Source: Alcaligenaceae bacterium
GTDB taxonomy: Bacteria > Pseudomonadota > Gammaproteobacteria > Burkholderiales > Burkholderiaceae_B
NCBI GenBank assembly: GCA_030538235.1
Contig: JAUNUJ010000009.1
Span: 1-64,000 of the forward strand
Direction of reading: 5' to 3'
Length of the DNA: 64,000 bases
The translations under genes were made by a program, and so were the position numbers. The notes beneath the pieces are model-generated. The model was not told the DNA's origin. It made no database searches and worked only from the letters and a program-made list of their open reading frames with translations. Of this stretch, positions 8,260-18,560 are shown piece after piece. How positions within the stretch are numbered: the stretch's first letter is position 1; every line of letters begins with the position of its first letter.

Positions 8260-9226
8260 GGCTTTTTCTAAAGATTTGTACGATTTGTTCTGTTGAGGAT
8301 TGGCTCTCCTCTAAATCCGGAAAAGTGTCGCTATCAAAGGCAGTATCACCCTCAGGATTATCCTGAAAGTTAGGTTTTAAACTAGCAAAATCAAATAAAT
8401 CCCTATCCATCAGGTGTGACGGGACAACGGTAGACAAGGCTTTAAAGGTATTCCAGACTTTTTTAGGGCTTTCTTTTTCCCAATCGCGAATCATACGATT
8501 AATCTCTTGGCGCTTGAGATTTTCTTGTGAGCCACAAAGATTACAAGGAATAATAGGAAACTCTTGAATCTCCGCATACTTGATAATATCGCTTTCAGCT
8601 ACATAAGCGAGGGGTCTAATCACTGTGTGTTTGCCATTATCTGAGACCAGTTTAGGCGGCATAGATTTTAATTTGGCCGCATAAAACAGGTTCAAGAAAA
8701 AGGTCGCTAATATATCATCACGATGGTGACCTAGAGCGATTTTATTACAAGCAAATTCCTCGGCTACGCGGTATAAAATACCACGACGTAAACGCGAACA
8801 AAGTGAACAGGTAGTTTTACCCTCAGGAATCACACGTTTTACAATCGAATAGGTATCCTGATTTTCAATATGAAAGGGCACCCCGATAGAGCTTAGATAT
8901 TCCGGCAAGATATGCTCCGGGAATCCTGGTTGCTTTTGATCGAGATTAACTGCCAAGAGTTCGAATTTAATCGGCGCTCGAGTTTGCAGCGTGCGGAGTA
9001 CCTCAAGCAGGGTATAGGAGTCCTTGCCGCCTGATAGACAAACCATGACCTTATCGCCGTCTTCGATCATGTTGTAATCAACAATGGCGGTCGCTGTTTC
9101 GCGGATGATTTTCTTGCTTAGTTTGTTATTACGCACGCGTTGGCGTTCGGATAAACTGTTGCGAGTTTCCGTCGCTTGATTGTGGACGGCGTTGCTTTCT
9201 TTTAAGATTGAAGTAGATTGGCTCAT
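8243..9226 (-). CDS. ttcA: tRNA 2-thiocytidine(32) synthetase TtcA
   Basis: TtcA is an ATP-dependent [4Fe-4S] enzyme that thiolates cytidine 32 in certain tRNAs. The 327-residue protein has the PP-loop SGGKDS at residues 65-70, the first CxxC at C140/C143 ([12 protein letters not shown]) and the second at C228/C231 (PCNLCGSQ). LGHHRDD lies between them. These are all the expected catalytic and cluster residues. It sits in a leftward folB-ttcA-queF operon, with folB 14 bases upstream and queF overlapping its 3' end. Confidence 0.95.
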   Translation of the reverse strand: MSQSTSILKESNAVHNQATETRNSLSERQRVRNNKLSKKIIRETATAIVDYNMIEDGDKVMVCLSGGKDSYTLLEVLRTLQTRAPIKFELLAVNLDQKQPGFPEHILPEYLSSIGVPFHIENQDTYSIVKRVIPEGKTTCSLCSRLRRGILYRVAEEFACNKIALGHHRDDILATFFLNLFYAAKLKSMPPKLVSDNGKHTVIRPLAYVAESDIIKYAEIQEFPIIPCNLCGSQENLKRQEINRMIRDWEKESPKKVWNTFKALSTVVPSHLMDRDLFDFASLKPNFQDNPEGDTAFDSDTFPDLEESQSSTEQIVQIFRKSHDSKN

Positions 9227-9240
9227 GCTGATTTACGCTG

Positions 9241-9600
9241 TTAGCGGCTAATATTAAACTCAATGCCCACGGCATCACAGTCATCAAAGGCCGATGGCTT
9301 GCTGATACGCAGTTTGACCGCCAACACATCGCTAAAGTCATTGAGTAAACGATCTGCAATCATCTGCCCTAACGCTTCGACTAGGTGTACGTGTTTGCGA
9401 GTGCACTCTTCGATAATTGCTTGACGAAGGTGTCTATAATCAAGCACAGTTTTAATATCAAGATCATTAACGTCTTTGCTTTGTTGTACGCTAATATCTG
9501 CGTCTACATAAATACGTTGAGTGTTTTTAAGTTCGCGTGGCAAAACGCCAACACGCGCCTCAATAGCGAGGCGCTCAAAAAAGATTGTTATGGTATTCAT
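9241..9600 (-). CDS. folB: Dihydroneopterin aldolase
   Basis: FolB makes 6-hydroxymethyl-dihydropterin from dihydroneopterin in folate synthesis. The 119-residue protein has the family N-terminus (FFERLAIEARVGVLPRE, where the usual glutamate and glycine are present), DYRHLRQAIIEE in the middle, HVHLVEALGQMIADRLL for the active-site region, and VKLRISKPSAF near the end. It is the first gene of the leftward folB-ttcA-queF operon. Confidence 0.92.
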   Translation of the reverse strand: MNTITIFFERLAIEARVGVLPRELKNTQRIYVDADISVQQSKDVNDLDIKTVLDYRHLRQAIIEECTRKHVHLVEALGQMIADRLLNDFSDVLAVKLRISKPSAFDDCDAVGIEFNISR

Positions 9601-9678
9601 AGCTTGTGCAAAAAATAATTAGGCTATATTTTAGTCTCTTGGCCGGAGAAATGCTTGTATTTAAAAGGATTTATCACA

Positions 9679-10596
9679 ATGACTAATGCCCATAATTGTT
9701 CCCTTCAGTCGCTTTATGACGCAATTATCGTTGGTGCCGGTGTGGCCGGTGTCACTTGTGCTGTGTGGCTTAAGCGGATGGGTTATTCGGTGTTGCTATT
9801 AGAGGCCAGTGAGCAGGTGGGCGGCATGTGTGCACGTAATCCTTTTGTGGACGAGTGGAATCCTACCGCGCCTGGGCTTAGTGGTAAGGAGGTTGCAGCT
9901 AATTTGTCGGAGAGTTTGGCAGCGGCAGCAATTGAGGTTCAACTTCATCATCAGGTGAAGTCGGTTCAATTGACGGATGATGGCTTTGTGGTGAGGGTGC
10001 TTGATGCCAAGAATGATGAGCTCTTTTTGAAGGCTAAAAAGTTGGTTGTAGGAACCGGGGTCGATTATAAAGAGCCTATCGAATGCGCAGGTCAATCATT
10101 TGACGATGTCTTGATTGGGGCCGGGGCTAGACTCAATAACTATGATTTTAAAGGCAAGCGGGTGGCGGTTCTGGGTGGCGGTGATAATGCTTTGGAAAAT
10201 GCACTTTTTGTTCAAAATAGGGCGGCGGCTGAGGTTGTTGTTTATGCCAGAACCCTTCGTGGTCAGGCGCATTGGTTAGAGCGATTAAATTCAGAGCAGT
10301 TGAAAGTTGGCGATTATTCTTTTGAGCCAGCAAAAAAAGAAGTGGCAGGGCAAGCGTATGATGTGGTGCTGGTGTTTTATGGTTATGAACCACAGGGACA
10401 GTGGCTCAAAGGCTTAGATATCGATTTTGATGCGAAGAATTATATAAACGTTGATTTTGAGACCACAGAAACCGCGGTGCCGGGGTTATATGCTATTGGT
10501 GAGGTCACAAGAAGACAGCACCCTTGTGTGGCGACGGCAATGGCAGATGGGGTCACCGCCGCAAAAGCCATTCAAAAGGCGTTGGATTTTTCTTAG
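9679..10596 (+). CDS. FAD-dependent NAD(P) oxidoreductase, thioredoxin reductase-like
   Basis: This protein (305 residues from ATG 9679, which follows AAAAGGA; an upstream TTG at 9655 is less likely) has the fold of small two-dinucleotide-domain flavoproteins. The FAD site is DAIIVGAGVAGVTCAVWL, followed by LLLEASEQVGG. The NAD(P) site is KRVAVLGGGDNALENALF, and the C-terminal FAD motif is GLYAIGEVT. The redox-active CxxC of true thioredoxin reductases is absent, placing it nearer ferredoxin-NADP reductases or YpdA-type enzymes. It converges on btuF with only ten bases between the genes. The substrate is unknown. Confidence 0.82.
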   Translation: MTNAHNCSLQSLYDAIIVGAGVAGVTCAVWLKRMGYSVLLLEASEQVGGMCARNPFVDEWNPTAPGLSGKEVAANLSESLAAAAIEVQLHHQVKSVQLTDDGFVVRVLDAKNDELFLKAKKLVVGTGVDYKEPIECAGQSFDDVLIGAGARLNNYDFKGKRVAVLGGGDNALENALFVQNRAAAEVVVYARTLRGQAHWLERLNSEQLKVGDYSFEPAKKEVAGQAYDVVLVFYGYEPQGQWLKGLDIDFDAKNYINVDFETTETAVPGLYAIGEVTRRQHPCVATAMADGVTAAKAIQKALDFS

Positions 10597-10606
10597 TTTC
10601 TTAAGT

Positions 10607-11470
10607 TTAAGTATCGTCTGCATGGTGAATGGTTTCGCAAATTTGTGGCAAGGCTTTTATAAAACGCATCGTAGGGCGATGTAAAATATCCACATCCACG
10701 GAAATCAGTTGTTCCGGTCTGATCTCTAAACCAAATTCCTTGAGTCGCTTAAAGATAACTTGCCTTGAGCGGGATTTGCCATCGACTGCGGCAGCATGAT
10801 AGCCATGGATAATAATCTCAGGTTGTTTAAGCAGTAGTTCTTCAGGATTCACAATAAAGCTTGGTTGGTTGACCGCACTAAAAATATTTTGCATATTGCA
10901 GACTTTAAATGCTTGGCTCAAGAAGGTCTTATCACTGAGGCTGTATAGCGGTTGATCGGAAATTAGAAAAAAGGCAGTTTTGCTAGCTTTATCAGCATAC
11001 TTAAGCTGAGTTTCGTGCCAAGCTTTTTCAATTGTTTTGATCTTGTATTCTGTGGCGGCAGCTTTTTGAGGGTCCTGCTGAGCGCTTGCCAAAACTCGTC
11101 GCCAATCAGTAAATAGGGCTGACGCTGAATCGGGTTGGGAAATAATCAGCTCCACATCCTGAGTCTGTAGCAACTTTTCAAGTGCGGGTGAGGGGGCAAA
11201 GCTTAATAAAATATCTGGCTGATATAACAAAAGCAGTTCTTGATTAGGGTTTAGTCCGGAGCCGACTTTGGGGAGGTTTTTTACCTCAGCAGGAAAGTTG
11301 CTTGATTCATCAACGGCTACTAGTTGTGCTCCTAAATCCAAATCAAAAACCATCTCAGTCAGATGTGGTGAGAGTGTAATTAGGCGAGGAGTTTCAAAGG
11401 CAAGAGCGTTAGGGTTAAGAGCCACTAAACTAAAAGTTAAAGCCATCAGCTTTAGTAAACTTTTAAACAT
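10607..11470 (-). CDS. btuF: Periplasmic vitamin B12 binding protein BtuF-like
   Basis: This is the substrate-binding protein of a cobalamin/iron-chelate type ABC importer, 287 residues from the second of two adjacent ATGs (the better spaced one after GAGAGGAA). A signal peptide covers about residues 1-25. The family motif follows as PRLITLSPHLTEMVFDLDLGAQLVAVDESSNFP, shown here in part, with LPKVGSGLNPNQELLLLYQPDILL later. Assignment to cobalamin rather than siderophore rests on the neighbours: btuB with its B12 riboswitch just upstream on the same strand, and metH and a BtuCD-type transporter nearby. Confidence 0.82.
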   Translation of the reverse strand: MFKSLLKLMALTFSLVALNPNALAFETPRLITLSPHLTEMVFDLDLGAQLVAVDESSNFPAEVKNLPKVGSGLNPNQELLLLYQPDILLSFAPSPALEKLLQTQDVELIISQPDSASALFTDWRRVLASAQQDPQKAAATEYKIKTIEKAWHETQLKYADKASKTAFFLISDQPLYSLSDKTFLSQAFKVCNMQNIFSAVNQPSFIVNPEELLLKQPEIIIHGYHAAAVDGKSRSRQVIFKRLKEFGLEIRPEQLISVDVDILHRPTMRFIKALPQICETIHHADDT

Positions 11471-11563
11471 CATATTCCTCTCAAGCTAGAAAAGCTGCTT
11501 TATGACGAGGATAGACCATAATGCAGCTTAACAAAGTAAATATCAACGCCTCGGCAAAGGCGA

Positions 11564-13462
11564 CTAGTTCTTAGGCTGCCAGCTTAAATTGACAAAGACA
11601 TTGCTGCCTTGGCCACGATAGCCGTGTGCCGGTGCGTATTTTTTATCAAATACGTTGTTCCAATAAATCTGTGCAGAAAACTCTTTGCTAAGTTGTGCTT
11701 TGGCCGTAAGATTTACCACACCGTAAGAGCCTAAGCGCTTTTCGGGTGAATTGGTCGCATCATCGTAACGTGCACCGATATGCATAAACTCGACACCTAG
11801 CTCAAAGCGTTCATAGCTCTGTACTACACCTGCACGATACACTTGGCGTGCACGACGGATTAAACGTTTTTTAGTGATATCGTTTTTAGCATCTAGGAAG
11901 TCGGCGCCGGCGTATAGACGGGTATTGCCGATATGATGAGAAGCATCCAGACTAATGCCACGAATAGTGGCTTTTTCGGTGTTACTCGTAGTAAAGGGGA
12001 AGGAGCTCATATCATAGGGATTGATCAGATCACGATACTTTGTATGAAAAGCACGCAAACCGGCTGAGGAGGTCGCATTTTCATAGCTGATATGGGCTTC
12101 GAAATTGCGAGACTTCTCGGGTTTTAGATCCGGATTACCCTGGAAGCCCCAATTAAGCGGCGCATAGAGATCGTAGAAACTAGGCATTCTGAAACCGGTA
12201 CTAGCGGCCAAACCCAGAGTAAGCTCATCGGTGATATCAAAATCATAGGCTAAGCTAGCGGTCGTGCGAGAACCGTAATCGGTATAACGGTCGCTTCTGA
12301 CGCTGGCTTGTAGATGATGACGATCCGCAAAATAACCCTGATAAATTGCCCCAAAGGAGTTGGTGTTGCGTTTAGCTTTGGCAAACTCAGTCGAAGACGC
12401 AATACGCTCTTTGTAGCCTTCATAAAACACGGAGACTAAGTGATCTGGCGTGATGCTGAAATCATGTTGCCAGCTCAAGCTATTTTGATAGGTACGGTTT
12501 TCGGTGTTGCCCCACGGTCCATGGTCGTACATCGAGCTTTTACCAAAGCCATAGCGTATAGTGCTTTGCCACCAATCAGTGATCTGATTGCTACTTGTGA
12601 GGCCGTAGACTTGCTGACGATTTTTTACATTGGCACCAACCGGATCAAACTCTCCAGCATCATAATCACCACTCAGATAACTATTAAAAAAGTGTACGCC
12701 AATGCGCTGTTCAGGGCCCCAGGTCCAGCCAAAACCACCGCTCAGGCTATGTTGCTGATAGCCATCTTTATCAGGATGGTAACTAAACTCATTATCCTTG
12801 GTCGTGGCATTGAAGCCATCGGATTTAGCATAAAGCGCATTGAGGTTGTAATCAAAGGTGCCGTCAGCGCCGGAAAAGCCTGCGCCGGTGCGTACGGTGC
12901 CTTGACTACCAAAGCCAATATCGGCATAAGGGCTGAAGTCACGGAGTTCGCCGGGAGCGATTTCTGTGACTAAGTTAACAACGCCACCCATGGCGCTTGA
13001 ACCCCAAAGACTACTAGCGGAACCCCGGACAATTTCAATGCGTTCAAAAGCACGGGGGTTTAAAGTGCTCCAGGGAATGCTATTGCCTGCAACCGGATTG
13101 TTGATGCGGATACCGTTAAGCATGATCAGGTTTTGATCACCCCAAGCGCCACGCATGGAAATACCCGATACGGTTTGTGGGCCTCCGTTGTCATACATTT
13201 GGATGCCGGGCTGACGCGCTAACGTGCGCAAGACATTAGCGTCGTTGGATTCACGTAGTTGTGCGCCATCAATCACGGAAATATCGCCAATCGCTAGCTC
13301 AATATTTTGAGCGCTGCGTGAGGCAGTGACTACAATAGTAGGAAGCTGCTGGATATCTTGCTGCTTAGTTGGCTTGTTGCTTTGGGTGTCTTGGGCAGAT
13401 GCTGTTGGCGCAATAGAGCAAGCGACGACAAGAGCTGCCGTCAGGGAAGAGACTTTAAACAT
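11564..13462 (-). CDS. btuB: TonB-dependent outer-membrane vitamin B12 receptor BtuB
   Basis: BtuB imports cobalamin across the outer membrane using TonB energy. I place the start at ATG 13462 (after AGGACGATCC), giving a 632-residue precursor with a signal peptide ending near ASA-QD. A TonB box-like TIVVTAS follows, then the plug domain (QPGIQMYDNGGPQTVSGISMRG, split across conserved blocks; IRGS-type IVRGSASSLWGS), and a barrel ending in an aromatic residue-rich strand (VFVNLSWQPKN). A cobalamin riboswitch in the leader supports the substrate. btuF follows 93 bases downstream on the same strand. Confidence 0.93.
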   Translation of the reverse strand: MFKVSSLTAALVVACSIAPTASAQDTQSNKPTKQQDIQQLPTIVVTASRSAQNIELAIGDISVIDGAQLRESNDANVLRTLARQPGIQMYDNGGPQTVSGISMRGAWGDQNLIMLNGIRINNPVAGNSIPWSTLNPRAFERIEIVRGSASSLWGSSAMGGVVNLVTEIAPGELRDFSPYADIGFGSQGTVRTGAGFSGADGTFDYNLNALYAKSDGFNATTKDNEFSYHPDKDGYQQHSLSGGFGWTWGPEQRIGVHFFNSYLSGDYDAGEFDPVGANVKNRQQVYGLTSSNQITDWWQSTIRYGFGKSSMYDHGPWGNTENRTYQNSLSWQHDFSITPDHLVSVFYEGYKERIASSTEFAKAKRNTNSFGAIYQGYFADRHHLQASVRSDRYTDYGSRTTASLAYDFDITDELTLGLAASTGFRMPSFYDLYAPLNWGFQGNPDLKPEKSRNFEAHISYENATSSAGLRAFHTKYRDLINPYDMSSFPFTTSNTEKATIRGISLDASHHIGNTRLYAGADFLDAKNDITKKRLIRRARQVYRAGVVQSYERFELGVEFMHIGARYDDATNSPEKRLGSYGVVNLTAKAQLSKEFSAQIYWNNVFDKKYAPAHGYRGQGSNVFVNLSWQPKN

Positions 13463-13478
13463 GGATCGTCCTGTAAAT

Positions 13479-13492
13479 GTGCGTCCCCGCAC
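13479..13492 (-). promoter_or_regulatory. Small hairpin before btuB, possible riboswitch expression platform
   Basis: On the minus strand GTGCG-GGGA-CGCAC forms a five-base stem 16 bases before the btuB ATG, next to the ribosome binding site. Its G-rich loop could pair with the C-rich segment of the aptamer core (CTGCCCCCGC), as in the kissing-loop regulation known for cobalamin riboswitches. The pairing is inferred. Confidence 0.45.
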
Positions 13493-13510
13493 AATTAAAA
13501 TATAAATCAG

Positions 13511-13698
13511 GTAGATTGCAGGCTGGTATCGGGCTTGAATAATTAGATAGGAGACAAATTAATCATTACCGTTGCGGGGGCAGCACAGTTTTGCTCAGAT
13601 CCTAAAGGAGTGGGTGGAGTTTGAGCATCCTGTTTCCCATTTAACTTACGCAGCTAAAGATTTATGTTCTTAACAGCCGTAAGCACCCATCAATCCTG
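13511..13698 (-). promoter_or_regulatory. Cobalamin riboswitch upstream of btuB
   Basis: The btuB leader has the conserved elements of the cobalamin aptamer in order on the minus strand. These are a 5' strand (AGGATTG, then GGTGCTTACGG), AAATGGGAAACAGGATG, the strongly conserved CTGCCCCCGCAACGGTAA, and the 3' B12 box AAGCCCGATACCAGCC. GATTG near the 5' end (13691-13695) pairs with CAATC just after the B12 box (13514-13518) to close the aptamer. Binding of cobalamin is expected to repress btuB, most likely at translation, since no strong terminator precedes the start codon. Confidence 0.92.
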
Positions 13699-13953
13699 AA
13701 AGCATTGTAACAAAAAATTAATGTTTGATTAGCTGAGAGATTATTTTGGCGTCGCTGAGCGCTATAAATGGCGTTAAAAAGCAACAAAATGTATATTGAT
13801 AATTAAAAAATACATAATTTTGGCATCAATACCATTGTTTTAATTCTTGGCTCAAAGCCATTTCACCCCTAAGTTAAGGGATGTTCAAGCAATAATCGCT
13901 TTAAGTGAGTTATAATTTATGGCTTGTTTTCGCTTTATTTTTAAGGGTTTGTA
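13699..13953. other. Divergent promoter region between btuB and metH
   Basis: This AT-rich stretch of about 255 bases must hold the promoters for the leftward btuB leader and the rightward metH operon. I see no second riboswitch on the metH side and no clear operator. Confidence 0.4.
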
Positions 13954-16900
13954 GTGACTTATCCAACTTTGCCATATCCAATTTCTTCATATACTCATGG
14001 TGCAGAATTTGCCCGTCGTCTTACTACCGATAATATTCTGGTGCTCGACGGGGCGATGGGGACGATGATTCAAACTTACAAACTCGGAGAGCAGGATTTC
14101 CGTGGTGAGCGGTTTGCCGATCATCACAAAGATGTTAAGGGTAATAACGAGCTGTTATCGCTAGTACGTCCAGATATTATTTCGGCGATCCACGAACAGT
14201 ACCTAGCCGCCGGGGCCGATATTATCAGTACCAATACCTTTGGTGCGACGCGTGTGGCACAGGGTGATTATGATTTGCCCGACATCGCTTATGATTTGAA
14301 TAAAGCCTCTGCGGAATTAGCCAAGGCGGCAGTAGTCAAGTACAGTACACCAGAACACCCACGCTTTGTGGCCGGTGCTTTGGGCCCACAGCCAAAGACT
14401 GCTTCAATTTCTCCGGATGTCAATGACCCTGGTGCTCGTAATATCACTTTCGATCAGCTTAAAGAGGCGTATGCCGAGCAGTTAAATGGCTTGCTCGACG
14501 GCGGTATCGATATTGTCTTGTTAGAAACCATTTTCGATACACTAAATGCTAAAGCGGCAATTTTTGCGGTTGAGACGGTGTTTGAAGAGCGTGGTGTGCG
14601 ATTACCGGTGATGATTTCAGGTACAGTGACTGATGCGTCAGGGCGTATTCTTTCCGGCCAAACCGTTGAGGCTTTCTGGAACTCTGTGCGTCATGCACGA
14701 CCAATTACTATCGGCTTGAACTGCGCCTTGGGTGCTGCCTTGATGCGTCCTTATGTGGCTGAGTTAGCTAAAATTTGTGGTACCTTTGTCTGTGTTTATC
14801 CAAATGCCGGTCTGCCTAATCCGATGTCCGAAACCGGTTTCGATGAAACGCCGGATGTGACCTCGTCGTTGTTAAAAGAATTTGCTGAAGCCGGTTTTGT
14901 TAACGTGGTCGGTGGTTGTTGCGGTACCACGCCTGAGCATATTACGGCGATTCGCGAGAGCGTCAAGGATTTACCGGCGCGTAAAGTGCCTGAGATTCCT
15001 ATCAAGACCCGTTTATCTGGTCTGGAAGCGCTTAATATTGATGAAGACAGTTTGTTTGTTAACGTCGGTGAGCGTACTAACGTCACCGGCTCCAAGGCTT
15101 TCCTCAGACTGATCCGCGAAGAAAAATACGATGAAGCCTTAGCTGTCGCACGTCAACAGGTAGAAAACGGCGCTCAGATCATTGATATCAATATGGACGA
15201 GGCCATGCTTGACTCGAAGCAGTGCATGGTGCGTTTCCTTAATCTGATTGCGTCTGAACCGGATATTTCACGAGTGCCGATCATGATTGACTCCTCTAAA
15301 TGGGAAGTGATTGAGGCCGGTCTTAAATGCATTCAGGGTAAAGCCGTCGTTAACTCCATCTCTATGAAAGAGGGGGTTGAGGAGTTTAAGGAACACGCGA
15401 AGCTATGTATGCGTTATGGTGCCGCAGTCGTAGTGATGGCCTTTGATGAGCAGGGTCAGGCCGACAACTTACAACGCCGTATCGAGATTTGTGAGAGAGC
15501 CTATCGCATTCTGGTTGATGAGGTCGGCTTCGCACCCGAAGATATTATTTTTGACCCTAACGTCTTTGCTATTGCGACTGGTTTAGAAGAGCATAACCGC
15601 TATGCACTCGACTTTATTGAAGGTGTTAAGTGGATCCATGAGAATTTACCGCATGCACGTATTTCCGGCGGTATTTCTAACGTTAGCTTCTCTTTCCGTG
15701 GTAACGAAGTGATGCGTGAAGCCATTCACACGGTCTTCTTGTACTATGCGATTAAAGAAGGCCTAACCATGGGTATTGTCAATGCCGGGATGTTAGGCGT
15801 GTATGCGGATTTAGATAAGACCACCCGTGATTTGGTAGAGGATGTGGTCTTTAATCGCACAGCGCCTTTAGGCAAGACGGATCCTGATGACGACCGGACC
15901 AATACTGAACGTTTGGTCGAGCATGCAGAAAGCGTCCGTGGTAATGTCGCTCGCAAAGAAGAGGATCTTAGTTGGCGCGAGGCACCGGTTCGTCAACGAT
16001 TGATTCATGCTTTAGTGCATGGTATCACTAACTTTATCGTTGAGGATACTGAAGAAATCCGTCAGGAAATTACTAATGCCGGCGGCCGTCCGATCGAAGT
16101 GATTGAGGGACCATTAATGGACGGGATGAACGTTGTCGGTGACCTTTTCGGTGACGGTAAGATGTTCTTGCCCCAAGTTGTTAAGTCAGCTCGTGTGATG
16201 AAAGAAGCCGTCTCTCATTTAGTGCCATTTATTGAAGAGGAAAAGCGCCAGATTGAAGCAGCCGGTGGTGATGTGCGTGCCAAGGGTAAGATTGTCGTTG
16301 CCACGGTCAAGGGTGATGTTCACGATATTGGTAAAAATATTGTCGATGTGGTGTTGCAATGTAATAATTTTGAAGTCGTCAATATGGGTGTCATGGTGCC
16401 AGCTGCCGATATTCTCAATAAGGCCAAAGAGGTCAACGCCGATATTGTCGGTCTCTCCGGTTTGATTACGCCAAGCCTAGAGGAAATGCAATTTGTAGCT
16501 GCTGAAATGCAGCGTGACCCGTATTTTACCGAGCGTAAAATACCATTAATGATTGGGGGCGCTACCACCAGTCGAGTCCATACCGCTGTTAAAATTGCCC
16601 CAAATTATGAAGGCCCGGTGATTTATGTGCCTGATGCGAGTCGTTCAGTAGGGGTTTGTACTTCTTTGGTGTCTGATGATGCAGATAGCTTTGTTCAAAA
16701 GCTTGCCGAGGAATACGAACAGGTTCGTCAGCGTCATGCCAATCGCAAGGCGAATCCATTAATCCCGCTCGAAGAAGCGCGCGCTAATAAAGTTGCTATT
16801 GATTGGGCTAATTACACGCCACCTAAACCGAAGTTTATTGGTCGTCGTGAGATCGTGAATTTTGATCTAAGCGAGATTGTCAAATTTTTCGACTGGGGAC

Positions 16901-17730
16901 CGTTTTTCAACTCTTGGGGTTTATTTGGTAAGTACCCCAAGATTTTAGAAGACGAGGTGGTCGGTAAAGAAGCACAAGAGTTATTTGAAAATGCTCAAAT
17001 CATGCTGAAGAAGATCATTGATGGCCGTTGGTTAACTGCTAGCGGTTTGGTCGGCTTTTATCCCGCAAACACGGTTAACGAAGAGGATATCGAACTGTAT
17101 GCGGATGAGTCTCGTAGCGAGGTGCTTTTAACCTGGCGTAATTTACGTTCTCAAGGTAAAAAGCGTCCGGGGATTAATAACAAGTGTTTAGCTGACTATA
17201 TCGCCCCTAAAGAGAGCGGTGTCAAAGATTACATCGGTATGTTTGCGGTTACCGGTGGTCTGGGTATTGAAAAACATGTTGAACGCTTTGAAGCCGAGGG
17301 CGATGATTACTCCTCAATCATGATCAAAGCGCTGGCTGACCGCTTTGCCGAGGGTTTTGCCGAAGCCTTGCACCATCGTGTACGTACCGACCTTTGGGGT
17401 TATGTGCCAACGGAGACGCTTGATAATCAGGCCCTAATCGATGAAAAGTATCAGGGTGTACGTCCGGCCCCCGGTTATCCTGCATGCCCTGAACATACGG
17501 TAAAAGCAGCGCTGTTTGAAGTGCTTGAACCTGAAAAAATCGGTATGCATATTACTGAAAGCTATGCCATGATTCCTGCTTCAAGTGTTTCAGGTTTTTA
17601 CTTTAGTCATCCAGAGTCTTCTTATTTCAGCGTTGGCACCATTGGTGAGGATCAGTTGCACGATTATGTTGAGCGTTGTGATATTTCTTTAGGTCAGGCG
17701 AAGCGTCAATTGAGTAGTGTATTAGAGTAA
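13954..17730 (+). CDS. metH: Cobalamin-dependent methionine synthase
   Basis: MetH transfers a methyl group from methyl-tetrahydrofolate to homocysteine through methylcobalamin. The 1258-residue protein has all four modules. The homocysteine domain has [11 protein letters not shown] and zinc cysteines in GLNCALG and [10 protein letters not shown]. The pterin domain begins [15 protein letters not shown]. The B12 domain has the cobalt-ligating [13 protein letters not shown] and later [10 protein letters not shown] and IGGATTS. The C-terminal SAM-dependent reactivation domain has RTDLWGY and GYPACPEH. The start is GTG at 13954. It heads a likely operon with an MmyB-type regulator and btuCD, next to the divergent btuB-btuF pair. 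Confidence 0.97.
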   Translation: MTYPTLPYPISSYTHGAEFARRLTTDNILVLDGAMGTMIQTYKLGEQDFRGERFADHHKDVKGNNELLSLVRPDIISAIHEQYLAAGADIISTNTFGATRVAQGDYDLPDIAYDLNKASAELAKAAVVKYSTPEHPRFVAGALGPQPKTASISPDVNDPGARNITFDQLKEAYAEQLNGLLDGGIDIVLLETIFDTLNAKAAIFAVETVFEERGVRLPVMISGTVTDASGRILSGQTVEAFWNSVRHARPITIGLNCALGAALMRPYVAELAKICGTFVCVYPNAGLPNPMSETGFDETPDVTSSLLKEFAEAGFVNVVGGCCGTTPEHITAIRESVKDLPARKVPEIPIKTRLSGLEALNIDEDSLFVNVGERTNVTGSKAFLRLIREEKYDEALAVARQQVENGAQIIDINMDEAMLDSKQCMVRFLNLIASEPDISRVPIMIDSSKWEVIEAGLKCIQGKAVVNSISMKEGVEEFKEHAKLCMRYGAAVVVMAFDEQGQADNLQRRIEICERAYRILVDEVGFAPEDIIFDPNVFAIATGLEEHNRYALDFIEGVKWIHENLPHARISGGISNVSFSFRGNEVMREAIHTVFLYYAIKEGLTMGIVNAGMLGVYADLDKTTRDLVEDVVFNRTAPLGKTDPDDDRTNTERLVEHAESVRGNVARKEEDLSWREAPVRQRLIHALVHGITNFIVEDTEEIRQEITNAGGRPIEVIEGPLMDGMNVVGDLFGDGKMFLPQVVKSARVMKEAVSHLVPFIEEEKRQIEAAGGDVRAKGKIVVATVKGDVHDIGKNIVDVVLQCNNFEVVNMGVMVPAADILNKAKEVNADIVGLSGLITPSLEEMQFVAAEMQRDPYFTERKIPLMIGGATTSRVHTAVKIAPNYEGPVIYVPDASRSVGVCTSLVSDDADSFVQKLAEEYEQVRQRHANRKANPLIPLEEARANKVAIDWANYTPPKPKFIGRREIVNFDLSEIVKFFDWGPFFNSWGLFGKYPKILEDEVVGKEAQELFENAQIMLKKIIDGRWLTASGLVGFYPANTVNEEDIELYADESRSEVLLTWRNLRSQGKKRPGINNKCLADYIAPKESGVKDYIGMFAVTGGLGIEKHVERFEAEGDDYSSIMIKALADRFAEGFAEALHHRVRTDLWGYVPTETLDNQALIDEKYQGVRPAPGYPACPEHTVKAALFEVLEPEKIGMHITESYAMIPASSVSGFYFSHPESSYFSVGTIGEDQLHDYVERCDISLGQAKRQLSSVLE

Positions 17731-17757
17731 TTTTGATGTTTAAACTGAGGGGGTGAA

Positions 17758-18549
17758 ATGGCTCGTGCAGGTTCGTTAAAACAAAAGGAACTAGGTGATT
17801 TTCTGCGCCAAGCGCGAGCTAAAGTGACCCCCGGTATGGCCGGACTACCGGACTACGGGCGCCGTCGGACTCCTGGTTTACGTCGTGAAGAAGTGGCGCA
17901 GCTTAGTGGTATCAGTGTGACTTGGTACACTTGGATTGAACAGGGCCGTGACCTCAAAGTCTCGGCTGAGGTGTGGTCGGCTTTGGCCGATGCCTTGCAC
18001 TTGAATCAGGTGGAGCGAGCGTATTTATTTCAGTTGGCGCAACAAAATGATCCTGATAGAGAAAAAGCCTCTGCCGGTAGTTTGCCCTTAGCTCTAGCTA
18101 ATTCAGTTCATCATATCAACACACCCGCCTATATTCTGGATCGATACTGGAATATTCTTTATTTCAATCAGCAGTTAGATGATTTGTTCGGCAATTGGCC
18201 GAGTCAACAGGGCGGCTACGCAAATTTATTACGCTTTATTTTTATAGCACCTGCGGCACGAGAGATTATCGTTAACTGGGAAGAGCGTGCACGTCGTTCG
18301 GTGGCGGAGCTCAGGGCCGATATCGCTTCGTATATGGAAGAGAGCGAGGTTCGTGAGTTTCTCGATGAGTTTATCGCTACTAGCGAGGAGTTCGCCCAAC
18401 TATGGGGGCATCGAGCAGTTGAGGCGCGCGAGGGCGGTAGTCGTAGTTTTAATCACCCCGTGCAGGGCTATCTTGAGTTTGAGCAACTGACTTTCAGATT
18501 AGCCACCCATCTTGATTACAAATTAGTTATCCTGACTAAAGAATTTTAG
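17758..18549 (+). CDS. XRE-family regulator with MmyB-like ligand-binding domain
   Basis: This 263-residue protein is a transcription regulator. The N-terminal helix-turn-helix (about residues 8-80) has the hallmark RRRTPGLRREEVAQLSGIS followed by WYTWIEQGR. The C-terminal part (about residues 105-255) matches the PAS-like MmyB ligand-binding domain, with PAYILDRYWNILYFN and the late EFEQLTFR. Related proteins in other bacteria regulate nearby dehydrogenases. Here it starts 27 bases after metH and ends 11 bases before btuC, so it is probably in one operon with them. Whether it controls B12 or methionine genes is not shown by the sequence. Confidence 0.87.
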   Translation: MARAGSLKQKELGDFLRQARAKVTPGMAGLPDYGRRRTPGLRREEVAQLSGISVTWYTWIEQGRDLKVSAEVWSALADALHLNQVERAYLFQLAQQNDPDREKASAGSLPLALANSVHHINTPAYILDRYWNILYFNQQLDDLFGNWPSQQGGYANLLRFIFIAPAAREIIVNWEERARRSVAELRADIASYMEESEVREFLDEFIATSEEFAQLWGHRAVEAREGGSRSFNHPVQGYLEFEQLTFRLATHLDYKLVILTKEF

Positions 18550-18560
18550 AGGTTAAACGC

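Noticed and set aside
12440-12973. A 177-codon open frame antisense to btuB
   Set aside because: It lies wholly inside a well-supported TonB receptor gene, resembles no protein family and has no ribosome binding site. It is a shadow of btuB codon structure.
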